Below, piece by piece: positions 7,195 to 15,115 of a DNA stretch of 35,883 nt. Positions within the stretch are counted from its first letter, which is position 1. Every line of letters begins with the position of its first letter. The stretch spans positions 1-35,883 of the forward strand of contig DAITAC010000039.1 of the NCBI GenBank assembly GCA_036824465.1. Reading direction: 5' to 3'. The notes below the pieces were generated by a model. The model worked only from the letters and a program-made list of their open reading frames with translations. It was not told the DNA's origin and did no database searches. Position numbers and translations under genes: made by a program. Origin of the DNA: JAKOQB01 sp036824465. Its GTDB lineage: Bacteria; Pseudomonadota; Gammaproteobacteria; Burkholderiales; Burkholderiaceae_F.

Positions 7195-9420
7195 CTAACC
7201 CGCCTCTCGCAAGGCCGCCTTCACTCGCTCCGGCGTGAACGGCACTTCGCGCATCTGGGCGCCGGTGGCATCGAAGATCGCATTGGCCAGCGCTGCGGGC
7301 ACGGGCGTGGATGAAGCCTCTCCTGCGCCAAGCGGCGGCTGGTCGCGACGCTGAATCAGGTCGATGCGCAACTCGGGAACATCGGCGAAGCGCAGGATCG
7401 GATAGCGCGTCCAGTCCAGGCTCGTCACGCGCTCGCGGTCGAACGTGGTGCGTTCAAACAGGGTGCGCGACAGCGCCTGCAGAATGTTGCCTTCAACCTG
7501 GTTGCGCACGGCGTCGGGATTGATCATCAACCCGCAGTCGTGCGCGCAGGCGATGCGTTGCACGCGGATGGTGCCGCTGGCTCGGTCGACCTCGACCTCC
7601 ATCGCCACCGCGACGTATGTCTCATTGTGCTTGTAATGGACGTAGGAGATGCCGCGCCCGCGCGCCTTGTTGCCGCTGCTTGATGCGGGCGCCGGTGATG
7701 GCCGCGGCGTCCACCCGATCAGCGCGGCGCAACGCTTCAGCACTTCCACGCCGCGTGGGTCGGCGAGATCGCGCAAGCGGAACTCGACCGGGTCGATCTT
7801 TGCCACTGCGGCCAGTTGATCGACAAAGCTCTCGACCGCGAAGCAGTTGGCGACCTTGCCCGGCGCGCGGATGTTCGACGGGCGCAGCGGCGCGCCGGCA
7901 AGCCAGTGCGCGGTGACCTTGAGGTTGGCCGTGGTGTACGGCGGATCGGCGTTCTGCGAGATCAGTCCGACCGCCTGGCCGGCCGGTTGCGCGATGCCGG
8001 CGTCGGTGGGGCCGAGCAGCGGCACGTACGCGAGACTGGCGGTGGCCAGCGGCACATACATCTCGGCTTCCCACGCACTGATGCGGCCGCTGTCATTGAG
8101 CGCGGCACGAAGGTCGATCAATTGCGGCGGACCCTTCGGGTCCCACCCGAGTTCGTCTTCCTGCGCCCACTGCACCCGCACCGGTCGGCGAACGGCCTTC
8201 GACAGCAGCGCGGCATCCGCTGCCGCGTCGTCGTGACCGTTCATGCCGTAGCAGCCGGAGCCGTCGAGGTAGATCACGCGCACCTTGTCGCGCGGCAGGC
8301 CGAGCAGATGCGCCATCGCCGGCTGATATCGATGCGTGGCTTGCGATGCGCTCCAGATCGTCGCGTGATCGGCCCGTACATCGGCAACCGCGCAAGACGG
8401 GCCCATCGAGGCGTGCGACTGCACCGGCCAGAAGTAGGTCGCACGCAGCGTCTTCGGGTTGCTCGCGAGCGCGCTCGTGTCGCCCTTGTTGACCAGGACT
8501 TCATCCCTTGCGAAAGGTCCGCGCCTCGCCCACGCAGCCACGGCGTCATCGCCCATCAGTCCGGTGCCCGCGCTCCAGCGCGCTTTCAGTTCACGTGCGG
8601 CGCGCACCGCGGCCCATTCATCATTGGCGACGACGCCGAGAAAACTTTCGATACGCACCACGCGCACGCCGGCGATGTGCTTGATCGAGGCTTCGTCCAC
8701 CTCAATCAGCTTCGCGCCGACGGCGGACGGCCGCACCACGCGCCCATGCAGCATGTCGGGCAGCTTGAGGTCATGCACGAACACATGGCGGCCGGTGACC
8801 TTGGCTGCCATGTCGGGGCGCGGCAGCGATCGCCCGACGACCGAATAGCGCGCCGGGTCCTTCAGCAGCACCTTGGGGTTCAATTTCACGTTGAACGGGC
8901 GGTTGCCGATCAGTTCGGCGATCGATACCTTGGGTCCGCCGTTGATGGCGCCGATCAATCCTTCTTCGAGCGTCAATTCGGCAGGCGGTCGCTGCAGTTT
9001 CGCGGCGGCTAGGGCGAGCAATGCCTCGCGTGCGGTAGCCGCGGCCTGGCGCAGCTGGACGCCGCCGCGCATCACGCCGCTGCTGCCGGCGGTAGGGCCC
9101 TGGTTCGGCGTGAGCGCAGTGTCGCCTTCGATCAGTTCGATGCGGTGAACATCGTCGGCTTCGATCGACAGCTCTTCGGCCACCATCTGGCGCATCGCGA
9201 TGCGGTGCCCGGTGCCGAGGTCGACCTTGCCCGAATACACGACCACGGTGCCGTCACGGCGCACGGCGAGAAAAGCGTCGACCTCACTGAGGTCGAGCGT
9301 GTGCGTGCTTGCGCCACTGACGGCTTGCGCGCGCGCTCCGGGGGCGCCGGCGAACGAGAAGCCGACGATCAGCGCCGCGGTGCTGAGGAATTCGCGGCGC
9401 GACAGTGCGGTGGTATCCAT
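7195..9420 (-). CDS. Xanthine dehydrogenase family, molybdopterin-binding subunit (IorB-like)
   Basis: 741 aa. An N-terminal Tat signal (SRREFLSTAALIVGFSFAG, cleavage near GARAQ) shows export of the folded molybdoenzyme. The rest is the aldehyde/xanthine oxidase large-subunit fold. Near the C-terminus GAGE (698-701) supplies the conserved catalytic Glu701. Family members such as isoquinoline 1-oxidoreductase hydroxylate N-heterocycles or oxidise aldehydes. It is encoded 1 base after the [2Fe-2S] subunit gene, so the two are cotranscribed. No FAD subunit and no cytochrome subunit adjoin, as expected for the IorAB-type two-subunit form. The substrate cannot be inferred; no maturation (XdhC-like) gene is present in the window. 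Confidence 0.92.
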   Translation of the reverse strand: MDTTALSRREFLSTAALIVGFSFAGAPGARAQAVSGASTHTLDLSEVDAFLAVRRDGTVVVYSGKVDLGTGHRIAMRQMVAEELSIEADDVHRIELIEGDTALTPNQGPTAGSSGVMRGGVQLRQAAATAREALLALAAAKLQRPPAELTLEEGLIGAINGGPKVSIAELIGNRPFNVKLNPKVLLKDPARYSVVGRSLPRPDMAAKVTGRHVFVHDLKLPDMLHGRVVRPSAVGAKLIEVDEASIKHIAGVRVVRIESFLGVVANDEWAAVRAARELKARWSAGTGLMGDDAVAAWARRGPFARDEVLVNKGDTSALASNPKTLRATYFWPVQSHASMGPSCAVADVRADHATIWSASQATHRYQPAMAHLLGLPRDKVRVIYLDGSGCYGMNGHDDAAADAALLSKAVRRPVRVQWAQEDELGWDPKGPPQLIDLRAALNDSGRISAWEAEMYVPLATASLAYVPLLGPTDAGIAQPAGQAVGLISQNADPPYTTANLKVTAHWLAGAPLRPSNIRAPGKVANCFAVESFVDQLAAVAKIDPVEFRLRDLADPRGVEVLKRCAALIGWTPRPSPAPASSSGNKARGRGISYVHYKHNETYVAVAMEVEVDRASGTIRVQRIACAHDCGLMINPDAVRNQVEGNILQALSRTLFERTTFDRERVTSLDWTRYPILRFADVPELRIDLIQRRDQPPLGAGEASSTPVPAALANAIFDATGAQMREVPFTPERVKAALREAG

Positions 9421-9421
9421 C

Positions 9422-9892
9422 TCACGCCCTCCCGTCGCCGGCCGCGCGCGCCACCGCGCGCAGCACGCGGTCGTGCGAGCCGCAGCGGCACAGGTTGGCG
9501 TCCAGCGCGGTCTTGATCTGCTCGGGCGTCGGACGCGGCGTCGCGCGCAGCAGCGCCACCGTCGACATCACAATGCCGGTGGTGCAGTAGCCGCACTGCG
9601 CGGCCTGCTCGGCGATGAATGCGGCCTGCACCGGATGCGGTTTCTCCGGTGAGCCCAGGCCTTCGATCGTTGTGATGCGCTTGCCGGCGGCCGCCGCGAC
9701 GGTCACGTGGCAGGCACGCGTGGACTTGTCGTCGATCAGGACCGTGCAGCTGCCGCACTGGCCCACGCCGCAGCCGAACTTGGCGCCGTGCAGGCCGAGG
9801 TCGTTGCGAAGTACGTAGAGCAGCGGCTGCTGCGGATCCCACGACGCCACGCGGTGCCGCGTGCCGTTGACGAGCAGGTCAAACGTACTCAC
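9422..9892 (-). CDS. Xanthine dehydrogenase family [2Fe-2S] subunit (IorA-like)
   Basis: 156 aa from a GTG start at 9892, preceded by GGGGAGG. A longer frame to 9919 is less likely, because family homology begins at STFDLLVNG. The N-terminal plant-type ferredoxin cluster uses C41, C46, C49 and C61 (CGVGQCGSC). The C-terminal helical cluster uses C100, C103, C135 and C137 (CGYC, CRC). It passes electrons from the molybdopterin subunit. It lacks its own Tat signal, so it probably hitch-hikes with the partner at 7195-9420. Confidence 0.93.
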   Translation of the reverse strand: MSTFDLLVNGTRHRVASWDPQQPLLYVLRNDLGLHGAKFGCGVGQCGSCTVLIDDKSTRACHVTVAAAAGKRITTIEGLGSPEKPHPVQAAFIAEQAAQCGYCTTGIVMSTVALLRATPRPTPEQIKTALDANLCRCGSHDRVLRAVARAAGDGRA

Positions 9893-10069
9893 TGGCCAGG
9901 CCTCCCCATGGTCGCGCATTGGTGGCGAGATTCTCGCCCGGCTGTTCTACCGTCGAACCGGCACAAGTTCAATCGCGGTCGTGAGTGTGTTTCCGGGCCG
10001 CCTTGACGCGGGAATGATGCTCCTGCGTAGGCAGTGCCGCAGTGCTGCATTTCTGCTATTCTGCAAACG

Positions 10070-10357
10070 ATGAAAGCCACCCTTACCGTCACGAGTCGCG
10101 GCATGGTCACGCTGCCGGCCAAGCTGCGCCAGGCGCTGGGATTGAAGCCTGACGATCATCTGATTGCCGAGACCACGCCGGAGGGCCTGCTGCTGCGGCC
10201 GGCGGTGACGCTCCCCGTCGAGTTGTACACGCCGGAGCGGGAACGCGAGTTCGACGCCGCAGAAGCCGAGCTGGCCGACTTGCTCAAACGCAAGGGGGCT
10301 GTGGCCAAGGGTGCCGCGCCATCCAGGCGCAAGCGCGCGGGTCGTCGCGCCCGCTGA
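10070..10357 (+). CDS. AbrB/SpoVT-type antitoxin
   Basis: 95 aa. MKATLTVTSRGMVTLPAKLRQALGLKPDDHLIAE is the swapped-hairpin AbrB/MazE DNA-binding fold. The C-terminal half contains an acidic helix (EREREFDAAEAELADLL) typical of toxin-binding segments, then an Arg/Lys-rich tail. It is followed 20 bases later by a PIN-domain gene, so this is the antitoxin of a type II pair and probably autorepresses the promoter in 9920-10069. An ATG at 10070 is chosen because the fold starts there. Confidence 0.88.
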   Translation: MKATLTVTSRGMVTLPAKLRQALGLKPDDHLIAETTPEGLLLRPAVTLPVELYTPEREREFDAAEAELADLLKRKGAVAKGAAPSRRKRAGRRAR

Positions 10358-10377
10358 CCGCGGCGTCCGCCGAAACC

Positions 10378-10791
10378 ATGCGGGTCTTTCTGGACGCGAA
10401 CATCCTGTTCTCGGCCGCAAAGACCGATGGCGCTGTGCGCCAGTTGCTGCGCATGCTGATCGGCTCAAGGCACGAACTCTGGGCCGATGAGTACGTCACG
10501 ACCGAAGCGCGGCGAAACCTGGGCGCAAAAGGGCCCGAAGCGACAGGATCGCTCGACGTGTTGCTCACGGACGTTCACTTGGATCGAGGCCACGTGCCGG
10601 GAGCCTCATTGAAGGAGGTGAGTTGGTTGCCCGAGAAGGATCGTCCGGTACTGGCGGCTGCCATGCGCTTGCACTGCGATGTGCTTTTGACCGGCGATCG
10701 GACGCATTTTGGTCCGGGCTATGGCAGAAAGTTCGGTGGCGTCGTGATCCATTTGCCGCGCTCGCTGGCGGAACGGCTTCTGGGACGCTGA
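10378..10791 (+). CDS. PIN-domain toxin (VapC-like ribonuclease)
   Basis: 137 aa. It has the acidic quartet expected of a PIN nuclease: D6 (FLDANIL), E43 (TTEARRN), D88 (EKDRPVLAAA) and D107 (LLTGDRTHFG). These coordinate Mg2+/Mn2+ for RNA cleavage. It is paired with the AbrB-type antitoxin just upstream. All catalytic residues are intact, so the toxin looks active. The RNA target is unknown. Confidence 0.88.
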   Translation: MRVFLDANILFSAAKTDGAVRQLLRMLIGSRHELWADEYVTTEARRNLGAKGPEATGSLDVLLTDVHLDRGHVPGASLKEVSWLPEKDRPVLAAAMRLHCDVLLTGDRTHFGPGYGRKFGGVVIHLPRSLAERLLGR

Positions 10792-10794
10792 GGC

Positions 10795-11013
10795 ATGGCC
10801 ACGAACGGGGTTTGCCCCGGCGACAATCAGCGCGCGCGGCTGAGCTTGGAAGCTTCTGCGCTGACCGATGCGTTCGACAGGCAGGCGGCGAAGGAACGAC
10901 TGGCGAAGATCCAAGGTAAGGTTGCGCGGCTGCAGGAGCTGCTCGGTATGCGGGACGACTTCAACCCCACTTTCGACACCGTGACGCCGAATGCGGCGCC
11001 ACGCCGGCCGTGA
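10795..11013 (+). pseudogene. Second alkyl-sulfatase C-terminal remnant
   Basis: An open frame of 72 codons. Its last 32 residues, GKVARLQELLGMRDDFNPTFDTVTPN and a short tail, match the end of the SCP2-like domain of alkyl sulfatases. They also match the end of the pseudogene at 4245-5104 (GARLQRLLGMLEDFNPNPDVATPN). The first 25 residues (MATNGVCPGDNQRARLSLEAS) do not fit the family. The frame starts 3 bases after the PIN gene and its TGA overlaps the GTG of the acyltransferase gene in GTGA. It is either a remnant or a short relic kept in a translationally coupled position. Confidence 0.65.
10806..10819. other. CGGGG-N4-CCCCG hairpin
   Basis: Perfect 5-bp stem with loop TTTG, at the start of the remnant frame. 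The same stem with loop CTCG lies just before soxX (20922-20935). Confidence 0.35.
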
Positions 11014-11888
11014 CGAATCCCGTCGCCACCGTCAAGGGATGTCTCGCGACGTTGACGCTCGCCGTCAACACGCTCGTGTTCACGCTTGCGATGATGCCGT
11101 TTGCGCTGGCCAAACTGATTGCGCCGTTCTCAGCGGTACGTCGCGTGGTCGATCGCGTGCTCAACGCGTTGGCGGGGTACTGGGTCAGCGTCAACGGCGC
11201 GTGGATGGCCGCGGTCGGGCACGCGCGCTGGGACGTGCAGGGCATCGACGGGCTGCGATCGCGCGGCTGGTACCTGGTGTCAAGCAATCACTCGAGCTGG
11301 GTCGACATCCTGGTGCTGCAGAAGGTGTTCAACCGCCGCATTCCGATGCTGAAATTCTTTCTCAAGCAGGAACTCATCTGGGTGCCGGTGATCGGGCTGG
11401 CGTGGTGGGCGCTCGACTTTCCGTTCCTCAAGCGCGGACGCGGTGGCGCGTCGGGGCAGGTCGACCTGGAGAGCACGCGCCGCGCCTGCGAGCGCTTCAA
11501 GCTCGTACCGACCTCGGTGATCAGCTTTGTCGAGGGCACGCGCTTCACGCGCACAAAGCATGACGCGCAGCGGTCGCCGTATGCTCGTCTGCTCAAACCC
11601 AAGGTGGGCGGCCTGTCGATTGCATTGGTGACCATGGGCAATCAGTTCAACGCGCTGCTCGACGTGACGATCGTGTACCCCGGCCGCACGCCGACCTTCT
11701 GGGACCTGCTGTGCGGCCGCGTGCACGACGTCGTGGTGCGTGTGCAGGCGCGCCCGATCCCGGCTGAGTTGATCGACGCCGACGCACAGCGCGAGCCGCG
11801 CTTTCGCGTCCAGGTCCAGGAGTGGATCAATTCGATCTGGCAGGAGAAGGATCGCCTGATCGACGAGCTTTCACGGACAAGCGCTTAG
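11010..11888 (+). CDS. PlsC-like acyltransferase (YihG type)
   Basis: 292 aa. One or two N-terminal hydrophobic segments (about 9-40) anchor it to the inner membrane. The lysophosphatidate-acyltransferase catalytic motif is NHSSWVD (H94, D99) and the substrate motif is FVEGTRF (172-178). The long form, with KFFLKQELIWVPVIGLAWWALDFPFLKR after the first motif, is typical of the YihG/YihG-like branch that places acyl chains on lysophospholipids. Its GTG overlaps the stop of the preceding remnant. Its 3' end overlaps the convergent GntR gene by 4 bases. The general reaction is sure; the exact acceptor is not. Confidence 0.92.
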   Translation: MTNPVATVKGCLATLTLAVNTLVFTLAMMPFALAKLIAPFSAVRRVVDRVLNALAGYWVSVNGAWMAAVGHARWDVQGIDGLRSRGWYLVSSNHSSWVDILVLQKVFNRRIPMLKFFLKQELIWVPVIGLAWWALDFPFLKRGRGGASGQVDLESTRRACERFKLVPTSVISFVEGTRFTRTKHDAQRSPYARLLKPKVGGLSIALVTMGNQFNALLDVTIVYPGRTPTFWDLLCGRVHDVVVRVQARPIPAELIDADAQREPRFRVQVQEWINSIWQEKDRLIDELSRTSA

Positions 11889-12637
11889 CCGAGCTTGAGC
11901 GACATCGAGTAGTTCATGCGGTGGTACGGGAAGATGGTCGAAGTCACGAGCACGGCCTTGCCGCTTCTGGCGATGTAGCGCCGCGCAATGACGAAGCCGG
12001 CATAGCCCGCGGCGACGCCGAGCGCCGTTGCTTCGCGTCCAGGCAGCGGTTTTGCGGAAAACTCCTGCTCGACGGTGACGATCGGCTCGCCGATCTTGTC
12101 TTCGATGAATTCGTGCAATTCGACGCCGCGCCGGTCGAGCACGCTGCGCAAGGCCGGGTGGTCGCGATGAACGTAGGCGACGACGTAGGCGACCGGATGG
12201 CGCACGCCGCGCAGGTGCTTGAGCGCGATCAGGCGGTGCCACGCCTGTCCACGGCGGCACTTCAGCAGCCGCGCCTCGGCAGCGCCGGCCTTGATGTCGC
12301 GTGCCCCCAGCACTTCGAGTTGCGCGGTCTTCATGTAGGCCAGCAGGTCCTGCAGCGCGGAGATCCGCTGTGTGAGCCCGCCCGATCGCGTGCGCCGCAG
12401 CACGATGCTGCCGACGCCGGGCTGGCGCGCGATCAGGCCCTGGTCAGTCAGGCGCCGAATCGCCTCGCGTACCGTGTGCCGGCTGACGCTGTAGGTGGCG
12501 CACAGCTCGACCTCGGTCGGCAGCCGGCCGCCGACCGGGTAGTGGCCCGAGCGGATGCCGTCCGCGAGCGCGCGAAAGATCTGCGCATAGCGCGTCTGGC
12601 GCGCGGGCACATTGGTTGCGACGACGGCGGCGTCCAT
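11885..12637 (-). CDS. GntR family regulator with UTRA effector domain (HutC subfamily)
   Basis: 250 aa. The N-terminal winged helix-turn-helix runs from RYAQIFRALADGIRSGHYPVGGRLPTE through VSRHTVREAIRRLTDQGLI to QPGVGSIV (about 16-80). A UTRA ligand-binding domain fills about 90-245. It is divergent from the ABC-transporter/oxidase operon, with a 20-bp perfect palindrome in the shared intergenic region. It is therefore most likely the substrate-responsive repressor of that operon and of itself. Confidence 0.92.
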   Translation of the reverse strand: MDAAVVATNVPARQTRYAQIFRALADGIRSGHYPVGGRLPTEVELCATYSVSRHTVREAIRRLTDQGLIARQPGVGSIVLRRTRSGGLTQRISALQDLLAYMKTAQLEVLGARDIKAGAAEARLLKCRRGQAWHRLIALKHLRGVRHPVAYVVAYVHRDHPALRSVLDRRGVELHEFIEDKIGEPIVTVEQEFSAKPLPGREATALGVAAGYAGFVIARRYIARSGKAVLVTSTIFPYHRMNYSMSLKLG

Positions 12638-12719
12638 GTCGTTCTCGGGGCCGGGACGGGCAGTCGTGGCGCGAACCGGCGTACGTGGGCGGCTTGACAG
12701 ATCGCCGCGGTCGCGCGCA

Positions 12720-12739
12720 GACTTTGTCCGGACAAAGTC
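12720..12739. promoter_or_regulatory. 20-bp perfect palindrome, likely GntR operator
   Basis: Each half reads GACTTTGTCC followed by its exact complement GGACAAAGTC. It lies 83 bp from the GntR start and 95 bp from the binding-protein start, in the 196-bp divergent region. GntR dimers bind short palindromes of this kind. It is the only such palindrome I found in the window. Confidence 0.75.
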
Positions 12740-12833
12740 ATGGTCGCATGCGCGCGTTCGGTTGGCAAGCGGCCAGTTACGCTGCAGTCATGTCAGCCGT
12801 CGTCCGGCTGGATGTTCGCCCACTGGAGGAGTC

Positions 12834-13871
12834 ATGAAACTTCGCTTTCGCGCTTCCTGCGTCGCGCTCGCACTGGCTGGCGCATTCGCATCCGGCACCG
12901 TATTTGCGCAGGGCAAGCTCACCGTCGCTGCCTACGGCGGATCGTTCGAGGAGATGATGCGCAAGGAAATCATGCCGGCGTTCGAGAAGAAGACTGGTGC
13001 CAAGCTCGAATATGTGGCCGGCAACTCGACCGACAACATCGCGCGCATGCAGGCGCAGCGCGGCAACATGGAGGTCGACGTGGCCATCGTCGACGATGGG
13101 CCGATGTACCAGGCGGTGGCACTCGGGCTGTGCGGGGAGCTCAAGGGCGTGAACTTCGCCGAGCTGTATCCGGTGGCCGACATGAAGACCGGCAAGTCGG
13201 TGACGATCGGCGTCGTTGCCACCGGGCTCATGTACAACAAGAAGTACTTCGCCGATAACAAGATCGCAGCGCCGACGTCATGGAACGACCTGAAAGACGC
13301 CAAGTACCGCAAGAAGTTGATCATTCCGCCGATGAACAACACCTACGGCCTGCAGACCGTGATCATGATGGCGCGGCTCAACGGCGGTGGCGAGAAGAAC
13401 ATCGATCCGGGTTTCAAGGTGATGAAGGACGAGGTCGCGCCCAACGTGCTGACGTTCGAGGCGCAGCCCGGCAAGATGACGGAACTCTTCCAGAGCGGGC
13501 AGGCGGTCTTCGCGGTCTGGGGCAGCGGGCGCGTGAAAGCGTTCCAGGACACCGGGTTTCCGGCCGAGTTCGTCTACCCGAAGGAAGGCGCGATGGCGCT
13601 GGGCATCTCCGCGTGCCCGACCGCGAAGCCGAATCCTTCGCCGCTGGCGCAGCAGTTCATCGATTTCATGCTGCAACCTGACACGCAGGCGGTGTTCGCG
13701 AAAGGCGCCGGTGCGGGGCCGGTCAATCGCAAGACGGTGCTGTCGCCGGAACTGCAGAAGGGCCTGCCTTATGGCGATGCCGTAGGCAAGCTGTTGACCA
13801 CCGACTGGGACACGGTCAACGCCAATCGCACCGCCTGGAACAACCGCTTCACGCGCGAGATCGAACGCTAA
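12834..13871 (+). CDS. ABC transporter periplasmic binding protein (polyamine/opine type)
   Basis: 345 aa. The start is set by GGAGGAGTC immediately before the ATG and by a signal peptide ending TVFAQ. The mature protein begins GKLTVAAYGGSFEEMMRKEIMPAFEKKTGAKLEYVAG, the type I/II extracellular solute-binding pattern of PotD-like proteins, with later VDVAIVDDGPMYQA. It is the first gene of the operon containing an ATPase, two permeases and an oxidase set. It delivers the substrate to that importer. A spermidine ligand is not implied: this subfamily also serves opines and other amines. Confidence 0.93.
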   Translation: MKLRFRASCVALALAGAFASGTVFAQGKLTVAAYGGSFEEMMRKEIMPAFEKKTGAKLEYVAGNSTDNIARMQAQRGNMEVDVAIVDDGPMYQAVALGLCGELKGVNFAELYPVADMKTGKSVTIGVVATGLMYNKKYFADNKIAAPTSWNDLKDAKYRKKLIIPPMNNTYGLQTVIMMARLNGGGEKNIDPGFKVMKDEVAPNVLTFEAQPGKMTELFQSGQAVFAVWGSGRVKAFQDTGFPAEFVYPKEGAMALGISACPTAKPNPSPLAQQFIDFMLQPDTQAVFAKGAGAGPVNRKTVLSPELQKGLPYGDAVGKLLTTDWDTVNANRTAWNNRFTREIER

Positions 13872-13920
13872 CGGTTCGTTGAAAGTGGAGCGCTGCCCCC
13901 TTTCGATCCCCCGCGGTTGG

Positions 13921-13991
13921 AGGGCGTTGAGAGGGCGGCTACCCGACGGTTAGCAACTTCGGCGAGTACATCGGTGATCCTTCAACGCCCT
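13921..13991. repeat. Long-range 10-bp inverted repeat in intercistronic gap
   Basis: AGGGCGTTGA at 13921-13930 and its exact complement TCAACGCCCT at 13982-13991 flank 51 bp in the 155-bp gap between the binding-protein and ATPase genes. Such stems after a binding-protein gene often protect its mRNA 3' end and lower expression downstream. That role is inferred here. Confidence 0.45.
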
Positions 13992-14001
13992 GTCACGAAA
14001 C

Positions 14002-14018
14002 GGCGGCCGCCGGCCGCC
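14002..14018. promoter_or_regulatory. Strong GC hairpin just before the ATPase start
   Basis: A perfect 7-bp all-GC stem GGCGGCC/GGCCGCC with loop GCC ends 8 bases before the ATG at 14027. No Shine-Dalgarno sequence is visible. It would be expected to reduce translation of the ATPase relative to the binding protein. Confidence 0.5.
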
Positions 14019-14026
14019 CGCTGCCC

Positions 14027-15091
14027 ATGAGCTTCCTCGTCCTCGAGGGCTTGACCAAGCGCTACGGCGATCATGCCGCGGTCGACGACATCGCGCTCGC
14101 CGTGAAGAAGGGCGAGTTCGTCTCGCTGCTCGGCCCGTCGGGCTGCGGCAAGACAACCACGCTGCAGATGATCGCGGGCTTCGTCGAGCCGACCGCTGGC
14201 AGCGTCATGCTCGAAGGACGCAACCTGCTCGCGGTGCCGGCCGCCAAGCGCGGCCTGGGCATCGTGTTCCAGAACTACGCGCTGTTCCCGCACATGACCG
14301 TGACGGAGAACGTCGCGTTCGGACTGGAAATGCGCAACGTCGCCCGGAGCGAACGCCAGCAGCGCGTGGTCGAGACGCTCGCGCTGGTTGGGCTGGCCGG
14401 GTTCGCGGAGCGGCATCCGGCGCAGTTGTCCGGTGGGCAGCAGCAGCGCGTGGCGCTGGCGCGTGCGCTCGTGATCCGCCCCGGCCTGCTGCTGCTGGAC
14501 GAGCCGCTGTCCAACCTCGACGCCAAGTTGCGCGAGGAGATGCAGGTCGAACTGCGCCGCATCCAGCGCGCGGTCGGCATCACGACGCTGATGGTCACGC
14601 ACGACCAGGCCGAGGCGCTGGCGCTGTCGGATCGCGTGGTGCTGATGCAGGCGGGCCGCATCGAACAGGAAGACAGTCCGCTGCACGCCTACGAGCATCC
14701 GCGCACGGGTTTCGTGTGCGACTTCCTCGGCAAGGCCAACCTGTTCACGGTCGATCGCGTCGATGCCAACGGCCTGACGGTGGGCGTTCTCGCATTGCCG
14801 TTGCCGGTGGGTGAGTCCGCCAACGTGCGCGCCGGCGATCGCATTCTGGTGCGGCCGGAGAAGATCTCATTCGGCGCACCGGGCCCGGGCGCGCTCGCGG
14901 CACGCGTGGCGAACCGCGTGTTCCAGGGCAATCACTGGCTGTACCAGCTGCAGACGCCGCTTGGTGACGCGCTCGTGATTCGGCAAAACGATGGCGGCGC
15001 CTGCCCGGCCGAAGGTGATCAGGTGCACCTCGTGTGGCGGGCAGATGCAATGCGTGCAGTGCCGGCAAATGCCGGCCACGCCGGCGCCTGA
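14027..15091 (+). CDS. ABC transporter ATPase (PotA-like)
   Basis: 354 aa. The nucleotide-binding domain carries Walker A GPSGCGKTT (36-44), Q-loop FQNYALFPHMTV, signature LSGGQ (134-138), Walker B LLLLDEP (154-160) and the switch His in MVTHDQAEAL. A C-terminal TOBE domain (about 240-345) marks the spermidine/putrescine/iron class of importer ATPases. It powers the permeases encoded directly downstream. All catalytic motifs are intact. Confidence 0.96.
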   Translation: MSFLVLEGLTKRYGDHAAVDDIALAVKKGEFVSLLGPSGCGKTTTLQMIAGFVEPTAGSVMLEGRNLLAVPAAKRGLGIVFQNYALFPHMTVTENVAFGLEMRNVARSERQQRVVETLALVGLAGFAERHPAQLSGGQQQRVALARALVIRPGLLLLDEPLSNLDAKLREEMQVELRRIQRAVGITTLMVTHDQAEALALSDRVVLMQAGRIEQEDSPLHAYEHPRTGFVCDFLGKANLFTVDRVDANGLTVGVLALPLPVGESANVRAGDRILVRPEKISFGAPGPGALAARVANRVFQGNHWLYQLQTPLGDALVIRQNDGGACPAEGDQVHLVWRADAMRAVPANAGHAGA

Positions 15092-15115
15092 TGCCCGACA
15101 CGCGGAAAGTCTCCC

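Noticed and set aside
12612..12833. Upstream extension of the binding-protein gene
   Set aside because: It would cross the operator palindrome and precede a good signal peptide and ribosome site at 12834.
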